From Flavobacteriaceae bacterium (lineage in GTDB: Bacteria; Bacteroidota; Bacteroidia; Flavobacteriales; Flavobacteriaceae): DNA of 19,915 nucleotides. A program made the position numbers and the translations under genes. Each line of letters begins with the position of its first letter. The first letter of the stretch is position 1. Shown in pieces: positions 1 to 7,942 of this stretch. The notes beneath the pieces were generated by a model. That model was not told the origin of the DNA and made no database searches. It saw only the letters and a list, made by a program, of their open reading frames with translations. Where the stretch lies: NCBI GenBank assembly GCA_029253805.1, contig JAQWYU010000077.1, positions 1 to 19,915 on the forward strand, written 5' to 3'.

Positions 1-1326
1 CTCTACAGCCCGTAAATCTTGCTTTGCCTTTCCTTCAGCTAAAAGATTACGAGAATTTGTATCTATTTTAATTTGAAAAATAGCATAAAAACCAATTAAT
101 AAAATAGCGGTAAAACCAACAATTATGGTATGCTTATAATCCCAAGTTATTCGATTTAACCAGTTAATAAATGCTCGTTGGTTCCAACGTTTTAATCTTA
201 GTAAGGGCTTTGCTTTCTCAAAATTTAAATTCATATAACTGAATCCAATGATGGTAATAATATACACAAGAATAAAGCTTAAGACTAAACCTATACAAGT
301 AAAAACTCCCATATTTTTGAAAGCAGGTAATGGTGATAAATACAAAGCAAAGTAACCAACAAATGTAGTCAGAGTTGTATAAAAACACGGCGTTATACTA
401 TTTCGTATAGTGAGTGCTAGTAAGTCAACTTTAGCCAATGTATTATTTGCCAATCCCTCTTTGTGGTAAATATTTATAATGTGTACAGCATCGCTAACGC
501 TATACACCATTAGGATTGTTGGAATAAGCATTGATATCATATTCAGTGCAAAGCCTAGTGAGGTAATTAGCCCAAAAAGTAAACTTATTGGGATCGCAAC
601 CGATAATAAGGAAATGATTAAATAGCGCTTACTGGGCAATAAGAACAGTAGCATTATAGTGATCACCACTATCGTTAACACTCCAAACATTAAACTCTCT
701 TTATATATCCCTTTGCTATATGCCTCATTTAAAACTGGAGGTCCAGTTAGATAGTGATGCTCATAAAGGGTTTGAATCACTGTTCTTATTTCTTCAGCAA
801 TAACTTGTCGCTCTTCTTCGACTGTTGATGTTGGGTTAAGTTGAATATAAAAAAACTGATTTTTATAATCTTTAGTAACTAATTGAGAAGTGATATTTGG
901 TAATTTTGAGTACAGACTTTTTAGCCCTTTTTCACTTCGTTTTGAATTATACAAGCCATCAAAATTAAGGGTCTTATTTGCATAGGTGGGATACTTAGCT
1001 TTAGCTAAACTATACGATGTTTGTACATAAGGTAATGCATCAATTTGTTGGTGTAACTCTTTTAATGATAAAACTTCTGTTTCACCAATGGCATTTTCTA
1101 CCGGTAACATCGCGATAAAAATTTCATCGGACCCGAAATTTTGCTGATAATCGATATAAGCACGATAGCTTGGATCATCTTCCAAAAACCAGATGCCTAG
1201 TGAATTGTCAACACTTAATTTAGTTACTGTATGATATCCGGCTAAGCCCATAGCAACTGCCAAAACAGCTATAATTGATATTCTGAATTTGATAATCGTC
1301 GCTATGATTTTTCTTAATCGTTCCAT
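1..1326 (-). CDS. RND/MMPL-family exporter, N-terminal part (cut by left window edge)
   Basis: An open frame runs from an ATG at 1324-1326 to the left edge without a stop, about 440 codons. It starts MERLRKIIATIIKFR, followed by a membrane helix (about residues 13-30), a long soluble loop (about 31-212), five closely spaced helices (about 213-362) and another helix near 400-418 that begins the second half. One helix plus a large periplasmic loop plus a five-helix bundle is the layout of half an RND superfamily protein (MMPL/Patched/HAE3 type). The full protein should be roughly 750-850 residues. The conserved loop LSVDNSLGIWFLEDDPSY after helix 1 fits the periplasmic neck of such exporters, which often move lipids or hydrophobic compounds with the proton gradient. 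The substrate cannot be told from the sequence. The family call is firm; the role as exporter is inferred from the family. Confidence 0.85.
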   Translation of the reverse strand, partial: MERLRKIIATIIKFRISIIAVLAVAMGLAGYHTVTKLSVDNSLGIWFLEDDPSYRAYIDYQQNFGSDEIFIAMLPVENAIGETEVLSLKELHQQIDALPYVQTSYSLAKAKYPTYANKTLNFDGLYNSKRSEKGLKSLYSKLPNITSQLVTKDYKNQFFYIQLNPTSTVEEERQVIAEEIRTVIQTLYEHHYLTGPPVLNEAYSKGIYKESLMFGVLTIVVITIMLLFLLPSKRYLIISLLSVAIPISLLFGLITSLGFALNMISMLIPTILMVYSVSDAVHIINIYHKEGLANNTLAKVDLLALTIRNSITPCFYTTLTTFVGYFALYLSPLPAFKNMGVFTCIGLVLSFILVYIITIIGFSYMNLNFEKAKPLLRLKRWNQRAFINWLNRITWDYKHTIIVGFTAILLIGFYAIFQIKIDTNSRNLLAEGKAKQDLRAVE

Positions 1327-1408
1327 TTATGTTATTTTAAAAGCACACCTAGGATTAGGACTTCCTTTTGTCTAAAATAAAAATATTCTTGGAAATATAT
1401 AGTGAGCC

Positions 1409-1416
1409 CAAACTTA
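1409..1416 (-). promoter_or_regulatory. Possible -7 promoter element for the RND exporter gene
   Basis: Read on the minus strand this is TAAGTTTG, a match to the Bacteroidota -7 consensus TAnnTTTG, about 85 nt upstream of the exporter start codon. No clear TTTG -33 partner is present, because the expected position lies inside the hairpin at 1423-1447. That arrangement would suit a regulated promoter, but one eight-base match in AT-rich DNA is weak evidence. Confidence 0.3.
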
Positions 1417-1422
1417 CGAAAG

Positions 1423-1447
1423 TTCGATCTTTTTGGAAAATATCGAA
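1423..1447. terminator. Strong inverted repeat; transcript end or operator
   Basis: TTCGAT at 1423-1428 pairs with ATCGAA at 1442-1447. Inside these, TTTT pairs with AAAA across a single C/T mismatch, leaving a three-base TGG loop. It lies 30 nt past the stop codon of the scramblase-like gene, so it could end that transcript, although no long U-tract follows on the minus strand. It also sits directly upstream of the possible -7 element of the exporter gene, so it could instead be an operator. The hairpin is seen directly; its role is open. Confidence 0.45.
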
Positions 1448-1477
1448 TTTCTTGTAAAAGCCATATGAATAAAATAA

Positions 1478-2065
1478 TTATTCCTTCAATACCATATCAA
1501 TACAGACTACTGCTGCAAGAATTAAAATTCTAAGGCTATCGTCTTTCTGAACTCTGTCTTTAATTTCGAGCATGTAATTATCGGCACTGGTAAACATTTC
1601 TCTACCTAATCCGGCCCATTTTTTACTGACATGACCATACTCAGTACCTTCTTTCACAAATTTAAAATCCCAACTCGTCCACTTGCCCTTTAGTTTACAA
1701 AGAATGTTTTCTTTAGCATCAAGAACATTAAATTTACCACCAATTGAGAATAATTTCTGCTTAAATCTTCCAATCAGCTTATCGTTTTCATCCAAAACAT
1801 CTACTGTAGAAAGAATGAATGAGAAACCTCTTTTGACAGATAATACTTTATCTCCATTAAGAGTTTTTATTACTACATTAAAAGGAACCATCGTTTTAAA
1901 ATCTGTAAACCTCAATAGCTTAGTAAAAAATCCTAGTTTTTCTTCGCGACAGGTCATTATCATTTCTTGATTTTTTGGATTATATATATCGTAATTATTT
2001 GAAGCTTTGAACATTCCAACTTGCTCCTTTATAAAGAATAGGTTCTGGTTTAAAATTGAATTCAT
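1478..2065 (-). CDS. Scramblase / LURP-one-related (Tubby-like fold) protein
   Basis: A 195-residue protein without signal peptide. The start MNSILNQNLFFIKEQVGMFK and the strand-rich pattern (YDIYNPKNQEMIMTCREE, then a basic patch, PFNVVIKTLNGDKVLSVKRG, FKFVKEGTEYGHVSKKW, MLEIKD) match bacterial proteins annotated as scramblase family or LURP-one-related. These share the Tubby C-terminal-like beta-barrel wrapped around a central helix. The hydrophobic C-terminal stretch near residues 180-192 (LRILILAAVVCIDMVLKE) corresponds to the buried helix of that fold. The length is normal for the family. Known relatives are linked to phospholipid scrambling or membrane binding in eukaryotes; in bacteria the function is not established. 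The gene stands alone, with a possible terminator hairpin downstream, and is not obviously coupled to its neighbours. Confidence 0.65.
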   Translation of the reverse strand: MNSILNQNLFFIKEQVGMFKASNNYDIYNPKNQEMIMTCREEKLGFFTKLLRFTDFKTMVPFNVVIKTLNGDKVLSVKRGFSFILSTVDVLDENDKLIGRFKQKLFSIGGKFNVLDAKENILCKLKGKWTSWDFKFVKEGTEYGHVSKKWAGLGREMFTSADNYMLEIKDRVQKDDSLRILILAAVVCIDMVLKE

Positions 2066-2425
2066 AATTTAATTTTTGATTTGAAATTTTAAGAATGTCA
2101 TTAATGACTGGCTAAAACTACTACTTGACATTATAATTAATGGCAGCCAGGTTTGAATTAAACTAAGTAGTTTTTTTTAATATTATGTTTTTAAAATAAT
2201 TTGAAATAAGTGATGAGTTTATGTTTATCCATTATTTCTTTTTTGAAGTTATTAATTAATAGATATTAATTGAATATGAGCTAGTTATTAAACAATTTAA
2301 ATTTCACCAAATCAAAAATAAATTATTGTTCTTTGAGATAATTTTTGAGAAGGAAGTTAAGTCGAGCTATTTTGCAGAGGATTTTATTAAATTATAGATT
2401 TATCGATTTTATTTTTATGAAGGTA
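2066..2425. other. Intergenic region, 360 nt, without a credible gene
   Basis: Very AT-rich. No open frame with a start, domain or coding character was found. It holds an inverted repeat, ACTGGCT at 2107-2113 against AGCCAG at 2145-2150 with a spacer of about 31 nt, and one copy of the dispersed intergenic repeat at 2351-2398. The inverted repeat lies about 45-85 nt upstream of the scramblase-like gene and could be part of its control region. Confidence 0.5.
2351..2398 (+). repeat. Dispersed intergenic repeat, copy A
   Basis: Core GTTAAGTCGAGCTATTTTGC at 2356-2375, followed by AGAGGATTTTATTAAATTA. It aligns with copies at 4363, 5481 and 10631, all in the same orientation and all in gaps between gene blocks. 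Read as protein it gives VKSSYFAEDFIKL and then a stop, so it may be the worn 3' end of a former coding sequence such as a transposase. Confidence 0.5.
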
Positions 2426-3229
2426 TTATTCGGCTAACAAAATATATTCATTAAAATATCTTTTACCTAGCTCCCTTTGACCCTCGGCATCAAAATGTAC
2501 AGCGTCAATGAAATTGTCTTGTTTTTCTATACGAAATGGTAACTCGGGATTGGCATATCCAATATAATTATGACGATTTACTGCAGTCATTATTAGTTGT
2601 TGTTGTTGTGTTCTTTCCACAGCCTGATCAACCCAAAAAGGAACCATACCACCTACAATAAATGGAACATTAGCTGCATTTAAATCATTTCTTATGTTGA
2701 CTATAAAATTATCTAAATCTGTTTCATAGGATGGACTTCCAACATCGCTTTCTCCTTGGTGCCACAATATTGAAATCAATTTACTTTCTGGGTTATTTTC
2801 AATTACAGTTGTTACTCTGTTTACTGCGTCGGCGTATAAAAAGTCCCCTTGATTCCAATGATTATCCCTAAAACCAGTGCCTCCATATCCACAAGGAATT
2901 ATTAGGATAGGGCTAGGTAAGTTTGAAAATTCTTTTAATAATTTAGCAAAAGTTAAACCAAATCCAATTTTGTTATCGTCTTTAGTATGATGTTGAAGCG
3001 GCTCTGAAGCGGTAATGATTTGCATGTCGTCCGCTCCGAAGCGGCCAAGCTGAAAAATCTCATCATCTGTAGTATCTAGTTCGCTGTTCAGTCCAATTCC
3101 TGAGTGAGTATTCGATTGGCCAATAATCAATATAATTGAATATGCTAAATCAGCAGGTTCATTTACCTGAATTTTATTCTTTGAGCATGAAACAGATATT
3201 AACAATATCAGTAGCAGAAATCTTTTCAT
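2426..3229 (-). CDS. Sialate O-acetylesterase / CE6-type carbohydrate esterase lipoprotein
   Basis: A 267-residue protein with a lipoprotein signal peptide: a hydrophobic run followed by SVSC with Cys15 as the lipidated residue. After that comes an SGNH-type esterase domain of the SASA/CE6 family. Catalytic Ser39 lies in GQSN (37-40), the oxyanion glycine block is GYGGTGF (114-120), the family signature is WHQGESD (156-162), and the Asp-His pair is in DAVHF (Asp242, His245). Members remove acetyl groups from xylan, pectin or sialic acids. As a lipoprotein it should sit on the outer membrane or cell surface and deacetylate glycans. The gene lies 70 nt downstream of a second lipoprotein gene on the same strand, so the two may be co-expressed. 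No SusC/SusD pair or glycoside hydrolase is in the window to reveal the glycan. Confidence 0.85.
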   Translation of the reverse strand: MKRFLLLILLISVSCSKNKIQVNEPADLAYSIILIIGQSNTHSGIGLNSELDTTDDEIFQLGRFGADDMQIITASEPLQHHTKDDNKIGFGLTFAKLLKEFSNLPSPILIIPCGYGGTGFRDNHWNQGDFLYADAVNRVTTVIENNPESKLISILWHQGESDVGSPSYETDLDNFIVNIRNDLNAANVPFIVGGMVPFWVDQAVERTQQQQLIMTAVNRHNYIGYANPELPFRIEKQDNFIDAVHFDAEGQRELGKRYFNEYILLAE

Positions 3230-3299
3230 TTTTAATTATCTATTTGATTTTTACAATTATTGAAGTTTCGAGTAATCATAATTTTAAATTAATCAACTA

Positions 3300-4271
3300 C
3301 TAGTTCACAAGTGATTCTATCAATTCCACTAATTCTGCTTCTGTTCCGTAATTAACATTTATGTTAAATGAGTCATCACCAGCAACTGTTATTGGTAGAG
3401 ATCCAAAACTTAAGTAGTTATCATCATCAACATTAATACCTATCAAAGTTCCATTAAGCCCAGTCGGAATAGATTCAGCATAGGTTTCTAGTGCTGGAGT
3501 AGAGTTAACAGTAGTCAACATAACAACTGACGGGAAATCATCAATAATTAACCAAACTTCTACATTTCCTGAGTAATCAGTTACACCATTAACAATTGCT
3601 TCAAATTGAGTACCGTTTTCACTAGCCATATCGTATAACACATCACAATTTGAAAACCCCACATCAATTCCCCAAGCCTGAAATACTCCATCAAAAACTC
3701 CAAATTCACCTTGATTTTGTAAATCCCAATCAACGACTTCTTGTCCATTATTATCTAAATTATCGGTATTTCCATTAAATAACATCATTTGATTTTGATG
3801 AGTAATTGATGGACTTGTTTGAATATTTAAAGAACATTGGCATCCCCAGTTGATGAATTCTAATTCTTCACCAGTAGCTGTATTTTCTGCTGTAACCTCA
3901 AAACTACCTCCAGTTACTAAAAGGTTACCGTTGGAGGTTGTAGGAGCCTTAGCTAGAATCATTTCATCCAAAGTATTAAATTCATACAGTGAAATATTAA
4001 CATCATCAGAAATCGTATTTCCACTACTATCTATAACGGAGTTCTCCGAGCACGTAATTGTAGTGCCGTCAGGACCAGTTATAGAAAAACTATTGGAAGG
4101 ATTTAATGTTTGAACATATGGATTAGGTTTTAAGGAATTTCTCAAATCTTGAATACTTGTAAAAGTACTTGCATCAGGCTGAGATTGATTTTGCAAAGCG
4201 CCTTCATCGTCACAACTATAAATTACAAAAGAGAATAAGATTACCAATAAGTAAATAAGTTTTGTTTTCAT
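3300..4271 (-). CDS. Lipoprotein with ZU5-like domain, function unknown
   Basis: A 323-residue protein with a lipoprotein signal ending VIYSC (Cys20), followed by DDEG. Aspartates after the Cys are common in Bacteroidota lipoproteins. Residues about 60-165 have the pattern seen in ZU5-like domains of Bacteroidota surface proteins: a strand after TGPDGTTITCSENSVID, then DDVNISLYEF, a linker with LAKAPTTSNG, then LLVTGGSFEVTA. The C-terminal half (about 190-320) is strand-rich and Asn/Asp-rich with no motif I recognise. It contains cysteines at about 144, 146 and in the C-terminal half. It probably sits at the outer membrane. It is upstream of the CE6-type esterase gene with a 70-nt gap, which suggests a shared transcript. 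The ZU5 assignment rests on pattern recognition only. Confidence 0.6.
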   Translation of the reverse strand: MKTKLIYLLVILFSFVIYSCDDEGALQNQSQPDASTFTSIQDLRNSLKPNPYVQTLNPSNSFSITGPDGTTITCSENSVIDSSGNTISDDVNISLYEFNTLDEMILAKAPTTSNGNLLVTGGSFEVTAENTATGEELEFINWGCQCSLNIQTSPSITHQNQMMLFNGNTDNLDNNGQEVVDWDLQNQGEFGVFDGVFQAWGIDVGFSNCDVLYDMASENGTQFEAIVNGVTDYSGNVEVWLIIDDFPSVVMLTTVNSTPALETYAESIPTGLNGTLIGINVDDDNYLSFGSLPITVAGDDSFNINVNYGTEAELVELIESLVN

Positions 4272-4362
4272 TTTATTAAAATTAATTAAGATAACTAAAT
4301 TTAAAAATAAAAATAAATATTCTCAAAAAATAAGATATTATTTTTGAAAAAAAAGTGAAGCA

Positions 4363-4408
4363 GAAGGGGTAAAGTCGTACTATTTTGTGAAGTATTTGAT
4401 AAAAATGA
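4363..4408 (+). repeat. Dispersed intergenic repeat, copy B
   Basis: Core GGTAAAGTCGTACTATTTTG, followed by a diverged AGTATTTGATAAAA stretch. It differs from copy A by a few substitutions and one missing base (GGTAAAG against AGTTAAG). It sits in the 234-nt gap between the ZU5-like lipoprotein gene and the LAS peptidase gene, in plus orientation like the other copies. Confidence 0.5.
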
Positions 4409-4505
4409 ATCGTTTTCAACAAGGATTTTTTACAATTAAAATATGAAGGATGCTAACATTCAAGCAAATTATCAAAAAACTATTTCTTTTTACAGCTTTC
4501 CTTTT

Positions 4506-5291
4506 TTATTTTAATTGAATATGAATATGATCATCGTGCCTAACCGCTCCACATCCGTGAAATCTTATCTTCCTGTTTTTTAAATTGATTCTATTTTTTA
4601 AATGTGGTTCTATAAATACTTTGCCTAAATCACGACTTTTCAGGATGTTTTTGATAAGCTCTTTTGTTCCTTTTTCTGAAAAAACTAAGTCTTTATTGAT
4701 TTTCCCAAAAGTTAAATATTTTGGAAAGTCGTACAAAAAATTCTCTTTTAGACACTTATTTATTTGGTCGTATTCATTTGATTTTGGAGTTTCAAAAACA
4801 CCATAACCACTCACAGATTTTTGTTTGCTGGTAATAATTCCGTTTTGGGTTTCGTAAACCAAACTTATGTCAATCTTTTTCCCGTCGTTATGGCTCAAAT
4901 GTGGTAGTAACGGAAATTTATTGACAAAAGGAAAATTAGCGTCAAGATAATGAATTTCAATATTCTTTCCGTTTAGTTTTTTTTCAGTTTTCCTTAGTAA
5001 TTTGTTCAGTTTTGGTTTTACATAATTTCGGTTTAATAAAACGGTCATGTAATTTGTTGGTTTTATTTTCTCGGAATGTTTCACTTTTTCTCTGCCAAAA
5101 GTAGGCGAAATTAAAGGGACAATTAAAAGGGTTGAAAAGAGATAGAGACTTGTAAAGATAATCAGTGTTTTAAACTTTAGTTTTTTATTCCATTTTTTAG
5201 AAATTACTAAACTTAATAAATAAACAATACCACCAATTTGAGTTGTGACTGTCAAAAAACAAACTAGTATAAATCTGAATAATGTTTTCAT
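4506..5291 (-). CDS. Membrane-anchored MepA-like (LAS-type) zinc metallopeptidase
   Basis: A 261-residue protein with two predicted membrane helices at the N-terminus (about 6-30 and 42-62) and a soluble domain from about 70 to the end. The soluble domain carries the two metal motifs of the LAS group of peptidoglycan peptidases (MepA, D-Ala-D-Ala peptidases, lysostaphin). The first is SHNDGKKID, with His134 and Asp141 as ligands spaced as in MepA. The second is RHDDHIHIQL near the C-terminus, with His255 and His257 forming the H-x-H pair. MepA is a soluble periplasmic endopeptidase that cuts peptidoglycan cross-links; here the domain is tethered by two helices. The most likely role is cleavage of cell wall cross-links or stem peptides from the periplasmic face. 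The gene is solitary and flanked by repeat copies on both sides, which suggests acquisition as a module. Confidence 0.65.
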   Translation of the reverse strand: MKTLFRFILVCFLTVTTQIGGIVYLLSLVISKKWNKKLKFKTLIIFTSLYLFSTLLIVPLISPTFGREKVKHSEKIKPTNYMTVLLNRNYVKPKLNKLLRKTEKKLNGKNIEIHYLDANFPFVNKFPLLPHLSHNDGKKIDISLVYETQNGIITSKQKSVSGYGVFETPKSNEYDQINKCLKENFLYDFPKYLTFGKINKDLVFSEKGTKELIKNILKSRDLGKVFIEPHLKNRINLKNRKIRFHGCGAVRHDDHIHIQLK

Positions 5292-5480
5292 TTATTTTTT
5301 ATTGATAAAATCTACGATTTTTTTAATTGATACTCCTATGAGGTTACTTTTACACTTGGCCCTATAATTAAGATGCTAAATTTAGCTGGGAATTAATCAT
5401 TAATATGATAATTTATACTAAAATTAATAAAAAAAAACATCTAAAATAAAATTATTTTAGCAACAAAAGGTAAATAATAA

Positions 5481-5525
5481 GGGAGTTATGTCACACTATT
5501 TTGGAGAGGTTTTTGAACTCTTTTA
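5481..5525 (+). repeat. Dispersed intergenic repeat, copy C
   Basis: Begins GGGAGTTATGTCACACTATT and continues TTGGAGAGGTTTTTGAACTC. Read in frame it gives VMSHYFGEVFELF and then a stop codon, the most protein-like of the copies. The distal part overlaps the -33 box of the downstream adhesin promoter, so the repeat may have brought a promoter element with it. Confidence 0.5.
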
Positions 5526-5544
5526 ATCACTAAAAATAACTTTG
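5512..5544 (+). promoter_or_regulatory. Bacteroidota-type promoter of the CHU_C adhesin gene
   Basis: TTTG at 5512-5515 and TAACTTTG at 5537-5544 are separated by 21 nt. This matches the TTTG/TAnnTTTG promoter consensus known from Bacteroides and Flavobacterium. Transcription would start near 5550, giving a leader of about 150 nt before the ATG at 5704. It is the best promoter match noticed in the window. Confidence 0.55.
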
Positions 5545-5703
5545 TAAACCAATTTTTTAAATTAATTATTATAAAATATTATAAGGTAAATAATTGAATG
5601 TAAAATGATATTATTTTCATTTTAAATTATTATATTTCTTCATAATATTTATAAAATTAAACTTTTAGTTTTATTCTTTTAGTTTAACTACAAAAATTAA
5701 CAA

Positions 5704-7734
5704 ATGAGGTTTTTATTATATTTTTTATTTTTTTTTATAATTACTAACAATTGTAATTCCCAAATTGATACTGAGTTCTGGTTTGTTGCACCTGAAGTTA
5801 ACCAAAATCACGGAGATCGTCCAATTTATTTAAAATTTGCTACTTACAGCAATTCGTCCACTATTATTGTTTCACAGCCTGCAAATGATAATTTCCAACC
5901 CATTGAATTTCAAATGGAGGCTAATGATTCTTATGTTTTAGATGTTACTGATTTTATTGATGTTATTGAAAACAAACCATCACATGTAGTTTTAGATTAT
6001 GGAATAAAAATTGTTTCAACTTCAGAAATTATGGTTTATTATGAGGTAAGTCCAGGATGTAATTGTAATCCAGATATTTTTGCTTTGAAAGGTAAGAATG
6101 CACTCGGTAATTTTTTTATTACGCCATATCAATCTTTTAATAATTCCTGGTCGGATTATTTTGCTGGCTTTAATATTGTTGCCACTGAAGATGATACTGA
6201 GATTAATATTGTTTTGACTCAAGATTCAGAAGATTTAATTGCTGGAGAGGAGTTTTCCATTAATTTAAACAAAGGGCAGACTTATTTTGTAAAAGTTTCA
6301 AATAATATTGGAACTGAGAGTTTATCCGGAACAACTATAAGTTCAAATAAAAATATTTCAGTAACAATTCATGAAGATTCTTTAACCGGGCCGTATGGTG
6401 GATGTGCGGACTTGGTAGGTGATCAACTGATACCAACTGAACTATTAGGACAAGAGTACATCGCAGTAAAGGGTTATTTATTTGGTCCTGACAAGGTTTA
6501 TGTTACCGCCCAAAATGACAATACGGATGTTCTAATTGATGGTGACCAATTTGCTACTATTGATGCACTGGAAACACTTGAAATTACTCTTGCTAATCCA
6601 TCAGTTTATATATATACTTCTGAACCTTCATATGTTTTACATATGAGTGGATTTGGTTGCGAAGTTGGACAAGCAATATTGCCACCATTAGATTGTACAG
6701 GTTCATATGATGTTTCAATTGTTCGATCAACATCAGAATTTTTTGCTTTAAATATTCTCGCACCAGCTGGCTCCGAAGATCATTTTTACATTGAAGCTAG
6801 TGATTTAACTATTGATGCAAATGATTTTAATTTTGTTCCCGGATCAAATCAAAATTGGTTATATGCCCAATTGGATTTCACAGATTTGATTAGTGCTGAT
6901 GCTGCTATTCGAGTTTTAAATTCTAATTATCGCTTCCACATGGGTCTAATTCATGGTGGTTCAACCTCTGGTTGTCGTTATGGCTATTTTAGTGATTTTG
7001 GAGAGTTTGATAGTAGTTTTACTGCTCAAACTTCTTTGTGTGAAGGAAGTTCGCTTGAATTTCAGGGTCCATTCGTTGAAGGTGCAATTTATTCTTGGAA
7101 CGGACCTAATGGTTTTACTTCTGAAATTCAAAACCCTGTTATTGAAAACGTTGCACTAATCAATCAGGGTGAATACAGTCTTGAAATAATAGTAAATGAA
7201 GTTTGTACGTCAACAAGTTCTATGCAAATAGAAATAATCCCAAGACCATCTAATTTTGATATTTCTGAAATTAGCATTTGTGATTACACTATCATTGCAA
7301 ATCTTCTTTCGGATTATCCAGGTATTAATATTTATGATTCGCCAACATTAAGTCAAAGTTTATCTCCAGATACGGATTTAACGGCTGGTGTTTATTACAT
7401 AACTCAGCTTAACGAGTTTGGATGTGAAAGTATTGATGCACTTAATGTTTTTCTGAGTTGTTTACCTATTGTCCCAAATGCATTTTCGCCTAATATCGAT
7501 GGTTTTAATGACCATTTTAATATTCAAAACCTTTATGATGTCTTTGTTAATCATAAATTAAAGATTTATAATCGATACGGAACTCTAATTTTTGAGGGTG
7601 ATAACTCAAATAAATGGTATGGAAATACAATAAACTCAAATGAAAAAGCACCAGTTGGAACATATTTTTATAAACTTAATTTAAATAACAGCAAGAATGA
7701 TATAATTACTGGTTGGGTTTATTTAAACTACTAA
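5704..7734 (+). CDS. Secreted IgGFc-binding-like adhesin with T9SS/gliding C-terminal domain
   Basis: A 676-residue protein and the only convincing plus-strand gene. A signal peptide (MRFLLYFLFFFIITNNCNSQ) is followed at TEFWFVAPEVNQNHGDRP by a domain of the IgGFc-binding type that runs to about residue 430. Immunoglobulin-like repeats follow: the first around 440-515 contains SLCEGSSLEFQGP and YSWNGPNGFTS, the second spans about 520-585. The last 90 residues form a gliding-motility-associated C-terminal (CHU_C) domain: PNAFSPNIDGFNDHF, LKIYNRYGTLIFEG, APVGTYFYKL and GWVYLNY. Such C-termini direct proteins through the type IX secretion system to the surface. The likely role is a large surface adhesin or matrix protein. 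The gene is alone on its strand, with its own promoter about 160 nt upstream. Surface secretion is established for the family; the ligand is unknown. Confidence 0.85.
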   Translation: MRFLLYFLFFFIITNNCNSQIDTEFWFVAPEVNQNHGDRPIYLKFATYSNSSTIIVSQPANDNFQPIEFQMEANDSYVLDVTDFIDVIENKPSHVVLDYGIKIVSTSEIMVYYEVSPGCNCNPDIFALKGKNALGNFFITPYQSFNNSWSDYFAGFNIVATEDDTEINIVLTQDSEDLIAGEEFSINLNKGQTYFVKVSNNIGTESLSGTTISSNKNISVTIHEDSLTGPYGGCADLVGDQLIPTELLGQEYIAVKGYLFGPDKVYVTAQNDNTDVLIDGDQFATIDALETLEITLANPSVYIYTSEPSYVLHMSGFGCEVGQAILPPLDCTGSYDVSIVRSTSEFFALNILAPAGSEDHFYIEASDLTIDANDFNFVPGSNQNWLYAQLDFTDLISADAAIRVLNSNYRFHMGLIHGGSTSGCRYGYFSDFGEFDSSFTAQTSLCEGSSLEFQGPFVEGAIYSWNGPNGFTSEIQNPVIENVALINQGEYSLEIIVNEVCTSTSSMQIEIIPRPSNFDISEISICDYTIIANLLSDYPGINIYDSPTLSQSLSPDTDLTAGVYYITQLNEFGCESIDALNVFLSCLPIVPNAFSPNIDGFNDHFNIQNLYDVFVNHKLKIYNRYGTLIFEGDNSNKWYGNTINSNEKAPVGTYFYKLNLNNSKNDIITGWVYLNY

Positions 7735-7794
7735 TTCAATTTTAATTCCAAAATTATTACCAAAAACATTTTTTTATTTTTAGAAATCAAAAGT

Positions 7795-7848
7795 GGAAGA
7801 GAGTCAATTTGAAAAGGATTTAGAAAAAATTATAAAATTTTAAACTTA
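7795..7848 (+). repeat. Possible, badly worn fifth copy of the dispersed repeat
   Basis: GAAGAGAGTCAATTTGAAAAGG followed by ATTTAGAAAAAATTATAAAA resembles the other copies if about six bases after GTCA are missing, and it occupies the same kind of position in a gap before a block boundary. The match is weak and could be chance in AT-rich DNA. Confidence 0.15.
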
Positions 7849-7889
7849 TTTTGATTTTTAAGTACGTTCTATCAATAAATGTCAGCGGA

Positions 7890-7934
7890 TTAGCTAGACT
7901 GCGTTTAAATACAGTTTAGGTTTTTGTTAGGCAC
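7890..7934 (+). repeat. attC-like imperfect palindrome (left flank of a putative cassette)
   Basis: CTAGACTG at 7894-7901 pairs with CAGTTTAG at 7912-7919 (one G-T wobble) around a 10-nt loop. GTTAGGC follows at 7926-7932 and is a full match to the integron core GTTRRRY. A related element lies at 9166-9217. A clear RYYYAAC partner core on the left side was not found, so this is at best a degenerate attC. Confidence 0.35.
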
Positions 7935-7942
7935 TGTTTATT

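Larger units (their letters stand above)
5292..5703. other. Intergenic region, 412 nt, with palindromes, repeat copy C and a promoter
   Basis: This gap separates the divergently transcribed LAS peptidase (minus) and adhesin (plus) genes. It contains a perfect 12-bp palindrome GCTAAATTTAGC at 5375-5386, a 9-bp inverted repeat with a two-base centre at 5441-5460 (CTAAAATAA / TTATTTTAG), dispersed repeat copy C at 5481-5525 and a good Bacteroidota promoter at 5512-5544. No further gene is visible. Confidence 0.6.

Noticed and set aside
1683..1970. Plus-strand open frame opposite the scramblase-like gene
   Set aside because: It is antisense to a gene with a recognisable fold pattern and has no signal of its own.
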